Assembly: GCF_004022425.1 (NCBI RefSeq)
Contig: NZ_RBZY01000002.1
Coordinates: forward strand, 40,996 to 104,995
DNA from: Microbacterium enclense
GTDB lineage: Bacteria > Actinomycetota > Actinomycetes > Actinomycetales > Microbacteriaceae
Length of the DNA: 64,000 bases
Reading direction: 5' to 3'
In this document: piece after piece, positions 9,190-19,157 of the stretch
Layout of the letters: each line of letters starts with the position of its first letter
Position numbering within the stretch: the first letter of the stretch is position 1
The notes under the pieces: model-generated
Seen by the model: only the letters and a program-made list of their open reading frames with translations
What the model was told of the DNA's origin: nothing
Databases searched by the model: none
Program-made: the position numbers and the translations under genes

Positions 9190-10485
9190 GTGACCGATCG
9201 CTACGACGACCCGTTCGCGCCGCCCGCGGGCCCGCCGACGGATGACGACGCTGCACGCTCGACGCACGGCCCGGTTGCCGCGGGCGACCGCCCCGCCGAC
9301 CCGGCATCCGCCCCGGGAGACGTCGACCGTGACGCAGATGACGCCGTGGGTGCGGGGCAGCACGTCGAGGCGCGCACGCACGTCAACGCGCGTCGCTCGA
9401 CGCACACCGAACTGCCCGACGCCGAGGCGCACGCGGCGGGCAGGGGTGCCGACGCACCGGCGCCGTATGCGGGGGAGTCGGCTCGTGACCGCGGCGTCTC
9501 CGATGACGCGCCCCAGTACGGCGTGGGCCCGTTCTCCGTGCGCGAGATCGCGCTGCTCGGCATCTGGGCCGTGACGTTCCTCGTCTCGTTCTTCCCGCTG
9601 AACAACCTGCCGGCGAACATCCGCGTGCTCGGCGGAGGAACGAACGTGTGGCTGTCGGGTCTGTGGTGGATTCCGACGGTCGCGCTCCCCACCGTCGCCG
9701 TCGGCCTGCTCGTCCTGCGACGTCTGTCGCCGCAGGGCATCCGTCGAGTGGGATCGCTCGGCATCGACCAGTTCGCGTCGGTGGCCTTCTCGGTCGCGGC
9801 TCTGGTGTGGATCGCCTGGGTGTGGGACACGGTGTCTGTGGCCGCCGAGACCGGGATCTGGACGCGGACGTGGGTCGTCTGGGTGGGTGCTGTCTTCACG
9901 CTCGCCGGCGTGGTCCTCACGGTCTTCGCGCCCGTCATCCCGCCGTTCGAGCAGGACTTCCAGGGGCGTCCCGAGGCGCCCGCGCATCGCAACGCGCGGC
10001 CGGTCCGCGCCGTGACCGCGCGTCCTCGACGTCCCCGCCCGGTGCGGACCGCACCCGCGACCGCCCACGACGACTCCGCGCACGTCCCGGTGGTGCCGCA
10101 CGGCGACGACGCCGGTGATCACGGGCCGGTTCCGGGCAGCTACACCGGGTCCACCGACCTGCCGCACACCACCGACGCGGAGCCCGTGACCTCGGTCTTC
10201 CCCACGCACGGCGACACCCACGACACCGACGTCATCGGTGACCGAGACTCCTCGGAATCCGCGCGGGACCACGAGTCCGTGTCGCGCCACCCGCAGCCGC
10301 AGGCGTTCTGGGCGCTCGCGCCCGAGGAGCGCGACGTCGTCGACGATTACGGCACCCCGATCTTCCGCGTCGGTCCGACGGCGTGGGCCCTGGTGATCGA
10401 GGACCGCGGAGAGACCTTCGTCATCCGGCACGACGACGGACGTGTCGGGTACCTTCACGACGTCGCGGGCGTCACACGCGGCTGA
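9190..10485 (+). CDS. Hypothetical membrane protein with disordered flanks
   Basis: I do not recognise a named family. The 431-residue product from the GTG at 9190 (preceded by GAAAGGA) has a disordered, Asp/Ala/His-rich N-terminus of about 110 residues. Four hydrophobic helices follow at about 118-138, 153-176, 193-215 and 220-245. A second disordered region runs to about 370, and the protein ends in a compact segment with WALAPEERDVVDDYGTPIFRVG and FVIRHDDGRVGYLHDV, which looks folded and may be the conserved part. It sits between dnaE and hisD and has its own strong terminator. The compositional bias is the same as its neighbours, so recent transfer is not indicated. Confidence 0.82.
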   Translation: MTDRYDDPFAPPAGPPTDDDAARSTHGPVAAGDRPADPASAPGDVDRDADDAVGAGQHVEARTHVNARRSTHTELPDAEAHAAGRGADAPAPYAGESARDRGVSDDAPQYGVGPFSVREIALLGIWAVTFLVSFFPLNNLPANIRVLGGGTNVWLSGLWWIPTVALPTVAVGLLVLRRLSPQGIRRVGSLGIDQFASVAFSVAALVWIAWVWDTVSVAAETGIWTRTWVVWVGAVFTLAGVVLTVFAPVIPPFEQDFQGRPEAPAHRNARPVRAVTARPRRPRPVRTAPATAHDDSAHVPVVPHGDDAGDHGPVPGSYTGSTDLPHTTDAEPVTSVFPTHGDTHDTDVIGDRDSSESARDHESVSRHPQPQAFWALAPEERDVVDDYGTPIFRVGPTAWALVIEDRGETFVIRHDDGRVGYLHDVAGVTRG

Positions 10486-10496
10486 GCACCCCCTGC

Positions 10497-10523
10497 GAGC
10501 CGTCCGCCCCCGGCGGGCGGCTC
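10497..10523 (+). terminator. Terminator between the hypothetical gene and hisD
   Basis: 12-bp GC-rich stem (10497-10508 with 10512-10523, one G-U wobble) with a 3-nt loop, 11 nt after the stop of the hypothetical membrane protein. Confidence 0.65.
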
Positions 10524-10535
10524 GCCACCGGGCGG

Positions 10536-10541
10536 TAGCCT
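10536..10541 (+). promoter_or_regulatory. -10 box for leaderless hisD
   Basis: TAGCCT ends 6 nt before the hisD ATG. No RBS is present, so the transcript probably begins at the start codon. Confidence 0.55.
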
Positions 10542-10547
10542 GGACCA

Positions 10548-11849
10548 ATGCTTCGCACCATCGATCTGCGCGGCCGGGTGCTCTCGCCGGCCGAGTTCCT
10601 GGCCGCGGTTCCCCGCGCCGATGCGGCACGCGACGAGGCCCTCGCCATCGCCGCCCGCATCGTCGACGACGTGGCACGCCGCGGCGAGGAGGCGCTCCGC
10701 GAGCAGGCGGAGGCATTCGACCGTGTCCGTGGCCACGCCATCGCTGTTCCCCCCGCGCACCTCGACGAGGCCCTCGCCGAGCTCGATCCCGGCATCCGTG
10801 CCGCCCTCGACGAGGCGATCCGCCGCGTGCGTGCCGCCTCGGCGGCCCAAGTGCCCGCGCCGTCGGTGACCGAGCTCGGTCCCGGGGCGCGCGTCACCCA
10901 GCGCTGGCAGCCGGTGCGCCGCGTCGGCCTGTACGTCCCCGGCGGCAAGGCCGTCTACCCCTCGAGCGTCGTGATGAACGTCGTCCCCGCCCAGGTCGCG
11001 GGCGTGCGCGAGGTGGCGCTGGCCTCGCCGCCGCAGGCGGAGTTCGACGGTCGCGTGCACCCCGTGATCCTCGCGGCGGCCAAGCTCCTCGGCGTGACCG
11101 AGGTCTACGCGATGGGCGGTGCCGGTGCCGTCGGCGCCTTCGCCTCGGGCGTGCCCTCTGTGGGGCTGGACCCCGTCGACGTCGTCACAGGGCCGGGCAA
11201 CAACTTCGTCGCCTCCGCCAAGCGCGCCGTGGGGGGCCGCGTCGGCACCGACTCGGAGGCCGGCGCCACCGAGATCCTCATCGTCGCCGACCAGACGGCC
11301 GACGCCGCGCTGGTCGCCGCCGACCTGGTCAGTCAGGCCGAGCACGACGAGCAGGCTTCGGCCGTCCTCGTGACCGACGCTCCCGCGCTGGCCGACGCGG
11401 TCCGCGCCGCCCTCGAACCGCGGGTGGCCGCGACCCGGCACGCCGAGCGCGTCCGCGCGGCGTTCGGTGGCCCGCAGTCCGCCGTCGTGCTCGTCGACGA
11501 CATCGCGCAGGCCACCGCTTTCAGCAATGCCTATGCGCCCGAACACCTCGAACTGCACCTGGCCGACCCGCGTCCGCACGAGTACGTCAACGCGGGCGCC
11601 GTGTTCGTCGGTCCCTACACCCCGGTGAGCCTCGGGGACTATCTCGCCGGCAGCAACCATGTTCTGCCGACCGGTGGGCAGGCGCGGTACGGTTCCGGAC
11701 TCTCCGCTGCCACCTTCCTGCGTCCCCAGCAGGTAGTGGAGTACGACCGTGCCGCCCTCGCGGCGGTGCACGAGTCCATCGTCACCCTGGCCGAGGCCGA
11801 GGCGCTCCCCGCCCACGGCGAGGCCGTGACGGCCCGGTTCGCCGACTGA
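10548..11849 (+). CDS. hisD: Histidinol dehydrogenase
   Basis: Zinc- and NAD-dependent enzyme that oxidises L-histidinol to L-histidine in the last two steps of histidine synthesis. The 433-residue length is standard. Visible motifs include [27 protein letters not shown], the zinc site [24 protein letters not shown] and the late [10 protein letters not shown]. The ATG has no Shine-Dalgarno and sits 6 nt after a TAGCCT box, which suggests leaderless translation. The rest of the his operon is not in this window downstream; nrdR follows after 13 nt, an arrangement seen in related actinobacteria. Confidence 0.97.
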   Translation: MLRTIDLRGRVLSPAEFLAAVPRADAARDEALAIAARIVDDVARRGEEALREQAEAFDRVRGHAIAVPPAHLDEALAELDPGIRAALDEAIRRVRAASAAQVPAPSVTELGPGARVTQRWQPVRRVGLYVPGGKAVYPSSVVMNVVPAQVAGVREVALASPPQAEFDGRVHPVILAAAKLLGVTEVYAMGGAGAVGAFASGVPSVGLDPVDVVTGPGNNFVASAKRAVGGRVGTDSEAGATEILIVADQTADAALVAADLVSQAEHDEQASAVLVTDAPALADAVRAALEPRVAATRHAERVRAAFGGPQSAVVLVDDIAQATAFSNAYAPEHLELHLADPRPHEYVNAGAVFVGPYTPVSLGDYLAGSNHVLPTGGQARYGSGLSAATFLRPQQVVEYDRAALAAVHESIVTLAEAEALPAHGEAVTARFAD

Positions 11850-11862
11850 TCGAGGATTCCGC

Positions 11863-12354
11863 ATGCACTGCCCGTTCTGCCGCAACCCCGACTCGCGCGT
11901 CATCGACTCGCGCACGAGCGACGACGGACTCAGCATCCGTCGTCGCCGCCAGTGCCCGAAGTGCGGGGGTCGTTTCTCGACGGTGGAGACCGCGAGCCTG
12001 AACGTCATCAAGCGCTCGGGTGTCGTCGAACCCTTTAGTCGCGAGAAGGTCATGTCGGGCGTGCGCAAGGCGTGTCAGGGCCGGCCCGTGACCGATGCCG
12101 ATCTGGCGATGCTCGCCCAGCAGGTCGAGGAGACGATCCGCCAGACGGGTTCGTCACAGATCGAGGCGAACGAGATCGGCCTGTCGATCCTGGGTCCGCT
12201 GCGCGAGCTCGACGAGGTGGCCTACCTGCGATTCGCGAGCGTCTACCAGGCGTTCGACTCGTTGGACGACTTCGACGCCGCGATCGCGCAGCTGCGTTCG
12301 GATCACGCGGAGCGGGCGGCGGTCGGTCCCGCCTCGAACGAGGCCGTCCAGTAA
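11863..12354 (+). CDS. nrdR: Transcriptional repressor NrdR
   Basis: Nucleotide-sensing repressor of ribonucleotide reductase genes. The 163-residue protein has the N-terminal zinc ribbon with cysteines at 3, 6, 31 and 34, and the conserved RRRRQCPKC segment, followed by an ATP-cone domain ([19 protein letters not shown]). It binds dATP/ATP and NrdR boxes upstream of nrd operons; none of those operons is visible here. GAGGATTCCGC before the ATG contains a weak RBS, and the 13-nt gap suggests it is carried on the hisD transcript. Confidence 0.96.
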   Translation: MHCPFCRNPDSRVIDSRTSDDGLSIRRRRQCPKCGGRFSTVETASLNVIKRSGVVEPFSREKVMSGVRKACQGRPVTDADLAMLAQQVEETIRQTGSSQIEANEIGLSILGPLRELDEVAYLRFASVYQAFDSLDDFDAAIAQLRSDHAERAAVGPASNEAVQ

Positions 12355-12357
12355 CCT
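12352..12357 (+). promoter_or_regulatory. -10 box for leaderless pyrD
   Basis: TAACCT overlaps the nrdR stop codon and ends 7 nt before the pyrD ATG. Confidence 0.5.
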
Positions 12358-12364
12358 GGCGGGG

Positions 12365-13390
12365 ATGTATCCCCTTCTCTTCCGGTCGCTCCTGAGTCGC
12401 CTCGACCCCGAGTTCGCACACCACTTGGGTGCCCTCGTCATCCGTGCCGCGGGCGTCGGGCTCGTGGCATCCCTCGTCCGCCCCACCACCGCCGCCGATC
12501 CGTCCCTGCGCGTGCGCGCGCTGGGGCTGACGTTCGACTCCCCGTTCGGCGTGGCCGCCGGGTTCGACAAGAACGTCACGATGGTGTCGGGCCTCGGCGC
12601 GCTGGGGTTCGGTCACGTCGAGGTGGGGACCGTGACGTCGTTGCCGCAGCCGGGCAACCCGAAGCCGCGTCTGTTCCGCCTCGTGGCCGATCGCGCGGTG
12701 ATCAATCGGATGGGGTTCAACAACGAGGGCGCGCAGGTCGCGGCCCGACGCTTGACCCGACTACGCAGCGCGCGCCGGCGCCCGGTGATCGGCGTCAACA
12801 TCGGCAAGAGCCGGGCCGTCGCCGTCGAGGATGCCACGACCGACTACGTCCGAAGCGCCCGGCTGCTCGCGCCGCTCGCCGACTATCTCGTCGTCAACGT
12901 CTCGTCACCCAACACGCCGGGCCTGCGCGGACTGCAGGCCGTCGAGACGCTGCGGCCGCTTCTCACGGCGGTGCTCGAGGCGGCCGGGGCGACACCCCTG
13001 CTGGTGAAGATCGCCCCCGACCTCGCCGACGACGAAGTAGGCGACATCTCTCGGCTCGCGGTCGACGTGGGCCTCGCCGGGCTCATCGCCACGAACACGA
13101 CGATCGGCCGCGGGGGCCTGCGCACCCCGGCCGCCACCGTCGAGGCCGCGGGTGCCGGTGGACTGTCGGGTGCGCCGCTGAAGGCGCGTGCGCTCGAGGT
13201 GCTCGACCTCGTCCGGGCCGCTGTCCCCGACGACTTCGTCGTCATCTCGGCCGGGGGAGTCGATACCGCCGCCGACGTCCGAGAGCGGTTGGCGCACGGC
13301 GCCACCCTCGTGCAGGGCTACACGGCGTTCCTGTACCGCGGCCCCTTGTGGGCGCGTCAGATCAACCGCGGGCTCGTCGCTCGCCGCTGA
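12365..13390 (+). CDS. pyrD: Dihydroorotate dehydrogenase (quinone), class 2
   Basis: Membrane-associated FMN enzyme that oxidises dihydroorotate to orotate with electrons passed to menaquinone in pyrimidine synthesis. The 341-residue product has the class 2 N-terminal amphipathic segment (MYPLLFRSLLSRLDPEFAHH), FMN-contact motifs FGVAAGFDKN and NRMGFNNEGA, and the class 2 catalytic Ser region NVSSPNTPGLR. A late FMN phosphate motif ISAGGVDTAADV is present. The ATG at 12365 is 10 nt after nrdR and lacks an RBS; the TAACCT box gives it a likely own leaderless start. Confidence 0.96.
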   Translation: MYPLLFRSLLSRLDPEFAHHLGALVIRAAGVGLVASLVRPTTAADPSLRVRALGLTFDSPFGVAAGFDKNVTMVSGLGALGFGHVEVGTVTSLPQPGNPKPRLFRLVADRAVINRMGFNNEGAQVAARRLTRLRSARRRPVIGVNIGKSRAVAVEDATTDYVRSARLLAPLADYLVVNVSSPNTPGLRGLQAVETLRPLLTAVLEAAGATPLLVKIAPDLADDEVGDISRLAVDVGLAGLIATNTTIGRGGLRTPAATVEAAGAGGLSGAPLKARALEVLDLVRAAVPDDFVVISAGGVDTAADVRERLAHGATLVQGYTAFLYRGPLWARQINRGLVARR

Positions 13391-13408
13391 GACGGATCCG
13401 CTCGACAC

Positions 13409-13448
13409 GGTGATGGCGGCGTACCCCGAGGGGCACGCCGCCATCACC
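13409..13448. terminator. Bidirectional terminator pyrD / DUF3043
   Basis: Perfect 14-bp inverted repeat (13409-13422 and 13435-13448) with an inner CCCC/GGGG stem, placed between two convergent genes. Confidence 0.8.
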
Positions 13449-13459
13449 GCCGGATCGGA

Positions 13460-14032
13460 TCAGGCCGGGTGCTGACCGCGCTTGACCTGCGCCTTCGGCA
13501 GACGCATGAAGCGCATCTGCACGGTCCGCATCGCGGCGTACCAGCCCAGGCCCTTCTCGACCTTGCCGTCGCCGAACTTCGCCTTCGCCGCGCGCTTCAC
13601 GCGGATCGACGTGATGATCATGTCGCCGATGACGAAGAGGATGAAGATCCACAGCGCCACGAACGACCAGTACTGGAAGAAGCCGTTCGGCACGAGCGTG
13701 AGCACGATCACCAGGATCATGAACGGCATGACGCCCTCGCCCAGGTGCCAGCCGGCGTCGACGAAGTCGCGCGCGAACCGACGCTGCGGCCCCTTGTCGC
13801 GCACCGGCAGGTATCGCTCGTCCCCGGCGGCCATGCCGGCGCGGGCCTTCTCGCGCTGAGCGGCGAGCTCGGACCGGGCACGCGCCTTCGCCTCCTTGGT
13901 GTCGGGCACCAGAGGACGCTTGCGGGCGGCCTCCTGCTCGGCCCGCGACGGCGTCGCGCGCCCCTTGCCCGCGGCGGTGAGATCCGACTCGACGGGGGTG
14001 TCGTTGGGGACGGGGGCGGGGGACTTGGCCAC
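13460..14032 (-). CDS. DUF3043 domain-containing membrane protein
   Basis: Actinobacterial protein of unknown function. The 190-residue product has a charged, disordered N-terminal half (KGRATPSRAEQEAARKRPL, then many Lys/Arg/Glu), a signature DERYLPVRDKGPQRRFARDF and VDAGWHLGE, two transmembrane helices at about 112-132 and 137-157, and a basic C-terminus. The start is the GTG at 14032; the longer frame up to 14362 runs through the divergent peptidase gene. It is divergent from the M20 peptidase, with 46 bp between start codons. Confidence 0.88.
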   Translation of the reverse strand: MAKSPAPVPNDTPVESDLTAAGKGRATPSRAEQEAARKRPLVPDTKEAKARARSELAAQREKARAGMAAGDERYLPVRDKGPQRRFARDFVDAGWHLGEGVMPFMILVIVLTLVPNGFFQYWSFVALWIFILFVIGDMIITSIRVKRAAKAKFGDGKVEKGLGWYAAMRTVQMRFMRLPKAQVKRGQHPA

Positions 14033-14065
14033 GGATAACCTCGAGAGCTCACTGGATCGGAGACT

Positions 14066-14071
14066 TAAGAT
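14066..14071 (+). promoter_or_regulatory. -10 box for the leaderless M20 peptidase gene
   Basis: TAAGAT ends 7 nt before the ATG at 14079; no RBS is present between them. Confidence 0.5.
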
Positions 14072-14078
14072 TACCCGC

Positions 14079-15473
14079 ATGACCCCTGACCTGTCCCGGC
14101 AGGATGCCGTGCGCGCCACCGCGTCCGACGGCATCCCCGCAGCCCTTGCCGATCTGGGTGCGCTCGTGCGCATCCCCTCCATCGCCTGGCCGGCGTTCGA
14201 CCAGTCCGCGGTGGAGCGGAGCGCCGATGCCGTGGCTGAGCTGCTGCGCGGCACGGGCGTGTTCGAACGTGTCGACGTCGCACGCGCCGCGATCGCCGAC
14301 AGCAACGAGCTTGGGCAGCCCGCCGTGCTGGCATCCCGTGCGGCCCGCAACGGCCGACCCACCGTCCTTCTCTACGCCCACCACGACGTGCAGCCCCCGG
14401 GCGACGAGGCGCTGTGGGATTCCCCGCCCTTCGAGCCGACGGTGCGGGACGGTCGCCTGTACGGACGCGGCGCCGCCGATGACAAGGCCGGCGTGATGGT
14501 GCACGTCGGGGCGATCCGCGCTCTCGCCGAGGCGCTGGGCGACGATCTCGACCTCGGTATCGCCGTCTTCATCGAAGGGGAGGAGGAGTACGGCTCGCGT
14601 TCGTTCGCGCAGTTCCTCGTCGATCACGCGGACGTCCTCCACTCCGACGTCATCGTCGTGGCCGACTCGGGCAACTGGGACGAGCGCACCCCCGGTCTCA
14701 CCGTGTCGCTGCGCGGCAACGCGCGCTTCACGCTCACCGTCCGCACGCTCGCCCATGCGTCCCACTCGGGGATGATGGGCGGCGCGGTTCCGGATGCCAT
14801 GCTCGCGACCGTCAAGCTCCTCTCGACGCTCTGGGACGACGACGGAGCCGTGGCGGTCGACGGTCTCGCGGTCCGCGACGCTGAGACCCCGGAGTACGAC
14901 GAGGCGACGCTGCGCGCCGAGTCCGGGCTCCTCGACGGCGTCTCGCCCATCGGACGCGACAGCATTCTGAGTCGCCTCTGGAACAAGCCGTCGGTGACGA
15001 TCACCGGATGGGATGCCACCCCGGTGGAGTCGGTATCCAACACCCTCGCGCCCGAGACGCGCGTCGTGATCAGCGCCCGCGTGGCCCCCGGCCAGTCCGC
15101 GCCCGAGGCGTTCGCCGCGATCGAGGCGCACCTGCGGTCCCACGCGCCGTTCGGTGCGCAGCTGGAGTTCTCCGATGTCGACTGCGGCGACGCGTTCCTC
15201 GTCGACACGGCGGGGTGGGCGGTCGAGGACGCGCGCGCCGCCTTCGCCGACGGGTATGGCGTGGACGCGGTCGACGTCGGTGTCGGCGGATCCATCCCGT
15301 TCATCGCGGACCTCGTGCGCGAATTCCCCGGCGCGCAGATCCTCGTGACCGGTGTCGAGGATCCGCACGCGCGGGCGCACAGCCCGAACGAGTCGCTACA
15401 CCTCGAAACGTTCCGCAACGCCCTCGTCTCCGAGGCCCTGCTCCTGGAGCGAATGAACCGCCGCACCGTGTGA
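14079..15473 (+). CDS. M20 family dipeptidase/deacylase
   Basis: Zinc-dependent M20 peptidase, cytosolic, probably acting on dipeptides or N-acyl amino acids. The 464-residue product shows the metal-binding motif YAHHDVQPPGDE (residues about 95-106), the bridging Asp in GRGAADDKAG and the catalytic FIEGEEEYGS near 165. A lid domain lies between, and the last metal ligand is in the HARAHSPNESL segment. The start ATG at 14079 lacks an RBS and sits just after a TAAGAT box. Substrate cannot be set from sequence; actinobacterial homologues are annotated as dipeptidases. Confidence 0.92.
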   Translation: MTPDLSRQDAVRATASDGIPAALADLGALVRIPSIAWPAFDQSAVERSADAVAELLRGTGVFERVDVARAAIADSNELGQPAVLASRAARNGRPTVLLYAHHDVQPPGDEALWDSPPFEPTVRDGRLYGRGAADDKAGVMVHVGAIRALAEALGDDLDLGIAVFIEGEEEYGSRSFAQFLVDHADVLHSDVIVVADSGNWDERTPGLTVSLRGNARFTLTVRTLAHASHSGMMGGAVPDAMLATVKLLSTLWDDDGAVAVDGLAVRDAETPEYDEATLRAESGLLDGVSPIGRDSILSRLWNKPSVTITGWDATPVESVSNTLAPETRVVISARVAPGQSAPEAFAAIEAHLRSHAPFGAQLEFSDVDCGDAFLVDTAGWAVEDARAAFADGYGVDAVDVGVGGSIPFIADLVREFPGAQILVTGVEDPHARAHSPNESLHLETFRNALVSEALLLERMNRRTV

Positions 15474-15482
15474 TCGGCTCCA

Positions 15483-15518
15483 CGGGGACGAGGCGGGCGT
15501 AGAATCGACTCGTCCCCG
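15483..15518 (+). promoter_or_regulatory. Inverted repeat around the erpA -10 box
   Basis: A perfect 10-bp inverted repeat (CGGGGACGAG at 15483-15492, CTCGTCCCCG at 15509-15518) encloses TAGAAT at 15500-15505. It can be read as an operator over the erpA promoter or as a terminator for the M20 gene. Confidence 0.5.
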
Positions 15519-15545
15519 CGACCGAACGACCCGAAGGGCCACGCC

Positions 15546-15911
15546 ATGACCGACACGACACTGTCGTCCGACGCCGTCACCCGCGAGCACGGAGTCGCCC
15601 TGACCGACGCCGCCGCCGACAAGGTGAAGAGCCTGCTGTCGCAGGAAGGCCGCGACGACCTGCGCCTGCGCGTCGCCGTGCAGCCCGGCGGATGCTCGGG
15701 CCTGATCTACCAGCTCTACTTTGACGAGCGCTACCTCGACGGTGACAAGGTCGCCGATTTCGACGGCGTCGAGGTCATCGTCGACGACATGAGCGTCCCG
15801 TACCTCGACGGGGCGAGCATCGACTTCAAGGACACGATCTCGGAGCAGGGCTTCACGATCGACAACCCCAACGCGCAGGGTTCCTGCGCGTGCGGCGACA
15901 GCTTCCACTGA
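15546..15911 (+). CDS. erpA: Iron-sulfur cluster insertion protein ErpA (HesB/IscA family)
   Basis: A-type carrier that delivers Fe-S clusters to apoproteins. The 121-residue protein carries the three conserved cysteines: one in PGGCSGLIY (about residue 50) and two in the C-terminal SCACGDSF. GAAGG at about 15533-15537 gives a clear RBS. Location immediately upstream of the cytochrome oxidase genes fits supply of clusters to respiration, including the Rieske protein encoded nearby, but that link is inference. It has its own promoter and terminator. Confidence 0.94.
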   Translation: MTDTTLSSDAVTREHGVALTDAAADKVKSLLSQEGRDDLRLRVAVQPGGCSGLIYQLYFDERYLDGDKVADFDGVEVIVDDMSVPYLDGASIDFKDTISEQGFTIDNPNAQGSCACGDSFH

Positions 15912-15940
15912 GCCCCGCCACGACGCTCCGGCGCCGAATT

Positions 15941-15990
15941 CGAAGACCCCCGGGAACCGCGGATCACACCGCGAAAACCGGGGGTTTTCG
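15941..15990 (+). terminator. Terminator after erpA
   Basis: Outer stem CGAAGACCCCCGG / CCGGGGGTTTTCG with one mismatch and an inner CCGCG/CGCGG stem, ending in TTTT. Confidence 0.8.
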
Positions 15991-16030
15991 ATGCTTCGGT
16001 GCTGGACGATTGGCCAGAGAACCGTAAGAG

Positions 16031-16055
16031 GTTGCTCTAGACTGTCGAGAGCAAC
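16031..16055 (+). promoter_or_regulatory. Operator-like inverted repeat over the ctaC promoter
   Basis: GTTGCTCT (16031-16038) and AGAGCAAC (16048-16055) form a perfect 8-bp inverted repeat with a 9-bp spacer. The -10 candidate TAGACT at 16038-16043 overlaps it, so a bound repressor would block ctaC transcription. Confidence 0.5.
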
Positions 16056-16079
16056 ATCCACGACCCGGAAAGGTGCACT

Positions 16080-16964
16080 GTGCCCTCCAAACGTCGCCTT
16101 CGTTGGGCAGCCGTCCCCGTCGGGATCGCTTCCGTCGCACTTCTTTCGGGCTGCACCACGTCGCAGCTTCACGGATACCTCCCCGGATTCGTCGACGACG
16201 GAACCCCCGCCACGAACCACACCGACATGGTCGCCGGTCTGTGGGTCAACTCGTGGATCGTGCTGCTGGCGGTGGGCGTCATCACGTGGGGCCTCATGCT
16301 CTGGGCCGTGATCGCCTATCGGCGTCGCAAGGGCCAGTCCGGCCTGCCGGTGCAGCTGCGCTACAACATGCCGGTCGAGATCTTCTACACGGTCGTTCCG
16401 CTGATCCTCGTGGTCGGCTTCTTCGCCTTCACGGCGCGCGACCAGAACACGCTCGAGACCCAGTACGAGAACCCGGACGTCTCGATCACCGCCTACGGCA
16501 AGCAGTGGGCGTGGGATTTCCAGTACAACGGTGAGCGCGAGGACAACTCGGATGCCGTGTATTCGATGGGCGTTCAGGCGACGGCGACGAGCGACGGCTA
16601 CGACCTCGACGACGTGCCGACCCTCTACCTCCCGGTCAACAAGACGGTGCAGATCGAGCTGCGCTCGCGGGATGTGATCCACTCCTTCTGGATCATCGAC
16701 TTCCTGTACAAGAAGGACATGTACCTCGGCCGCGAGAACTACTGGTCGTTCACTCCCACGCGTGAGGGAACGTTCGAGGGCAAGTGCGCCGAGCTGTGTG
16801 GCGAGTACCACTCGGCCATGCTCTTCAACGTGAAGGTCGTCAGCGAAGGCGAGTACGAGGCGTATCTCAGCTCGCTGCGCGCGGCCGGCGACGTCGGCGA
16901 CATCAGCGACCTGTCGCGCCTGCAGAACTACAGCACGGCCGACAGCACCGAAGGGAACGAGTGA
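16080..16964 (+). CDS. ctaC: Cytochrome c oxidase subunit II (aa3 type)
   Basis: CuA-bearing subunit that accepts electrons from the di-heme cytochrome c QcrC. The 294-residue precursor has a lipoprotein signal with lipobox LLSGC (Cys about 25), two transmembrane helices at about 57-80 and 100-120, and a periplasmic cupredoxin domain. The CuA ligands are in HSFWIIDF and in [12 protein letters not shown] (about 237-248). The GTG start at 16080 is preceded by GGAAAGG. It is the first gene of ctaC-ctaD-ctaF. Confidence 0.97.
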   Translation: MPSKRRLRWAAVPVGIASVALLSGCTTSQLHGYLPGFVDDGTPATNHTDMVAGLWVNSWIVLLAVGVITWGLMLWAVIAYRRRKGQSGLPVQLRYNMPVEIFYTVVPLILVVGFFAFTARDQNTLETQYENPDVSITAYGKQWAWDFQYNGEREDNSDAVYSMGVQATATSDGYDLDDVPTLYLPVNKTVQIELRSRDVIHSFWIIDFLYKKDMYLGRENYWSFTPTREGTFEGKCAELCGEYHSAMLFNVKVVSEGEYEAYLSSLRAAGDVGDISDLSRLQNYSTADSTEGNE

Positions 16965-16966
16965 TC

Positions 16967-18730
<1,764 letters not shown>

Positions 18731-18733
18731 GCC

Positions 18734-19153
18734 ATGCGTACCAACGTCAATCTCTGGTGGCTCCTCACGGGCTTCTCGTTCTTCATCGCCGCGGTGTACG
18801 CGGTGTGGAACATCATCAGCCACGGTGGCGTCGAGTGGGTCGGAACCGTTGCGCTGGTCTTCATGGGCCTCATGAGCGCGATGATCGGGTTCTACATCGG
18901 CCGGCTGCTCAAGGCGCAGCGTGGTGCCGACCTCCCCGAGGACTCGCTGACGGCGGATATCGACGACGGTGACCCCGAGATGGGCGAGTTCAGCCCGTGG
19001 TCGTGGTGGCCGATCGTCCTGGCCGGATCCGCCGCGATCGCTGCGGTCGGACTGGCCGTCGGAAGCTGGCTCGTGCCGGTCGCCTTCGCGATCTTCGCGA
19101 TCGCCATCGTCGGCTGGGTGTACGAGTACTACCGCGGGTACTTCGCGCGCTGA
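18734..19153 (+). CDS. ctaF: Cytochrome c oxidase subunit 4 (actinobacterial CtaF)
   Basis: Small actinobacteria-specific oxidase subunit of 139 residues with four transmembrane helices at about 6-26, 36-56, 85-105 and 108-130. The N-terminus MRTNVNLWWLLTGFSFF and the FSPWSWWPIVLA segment are typical of the family. It has no redox centre and is thought to stabilise the oxidase. It begins 4 nt after ctaD, with AGAGGTCAAG as RBS, so it is part of the same operon. Confidence 0.94.
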   Translation: MRTNVNLWWLLTGFSFFIAAVYAVWNIISHGGVEWVGTVALVFMGLMSAMIGFYIGRLLKAQRGADLPEDSLTADIDDGDPEMGEFSPWSWWPIVLAGSAAIAAVGLAVGSWLVPVAFAIFAIAIVGWVYEYYRGYFAR

Positions 19154-19157
19154 TCTC

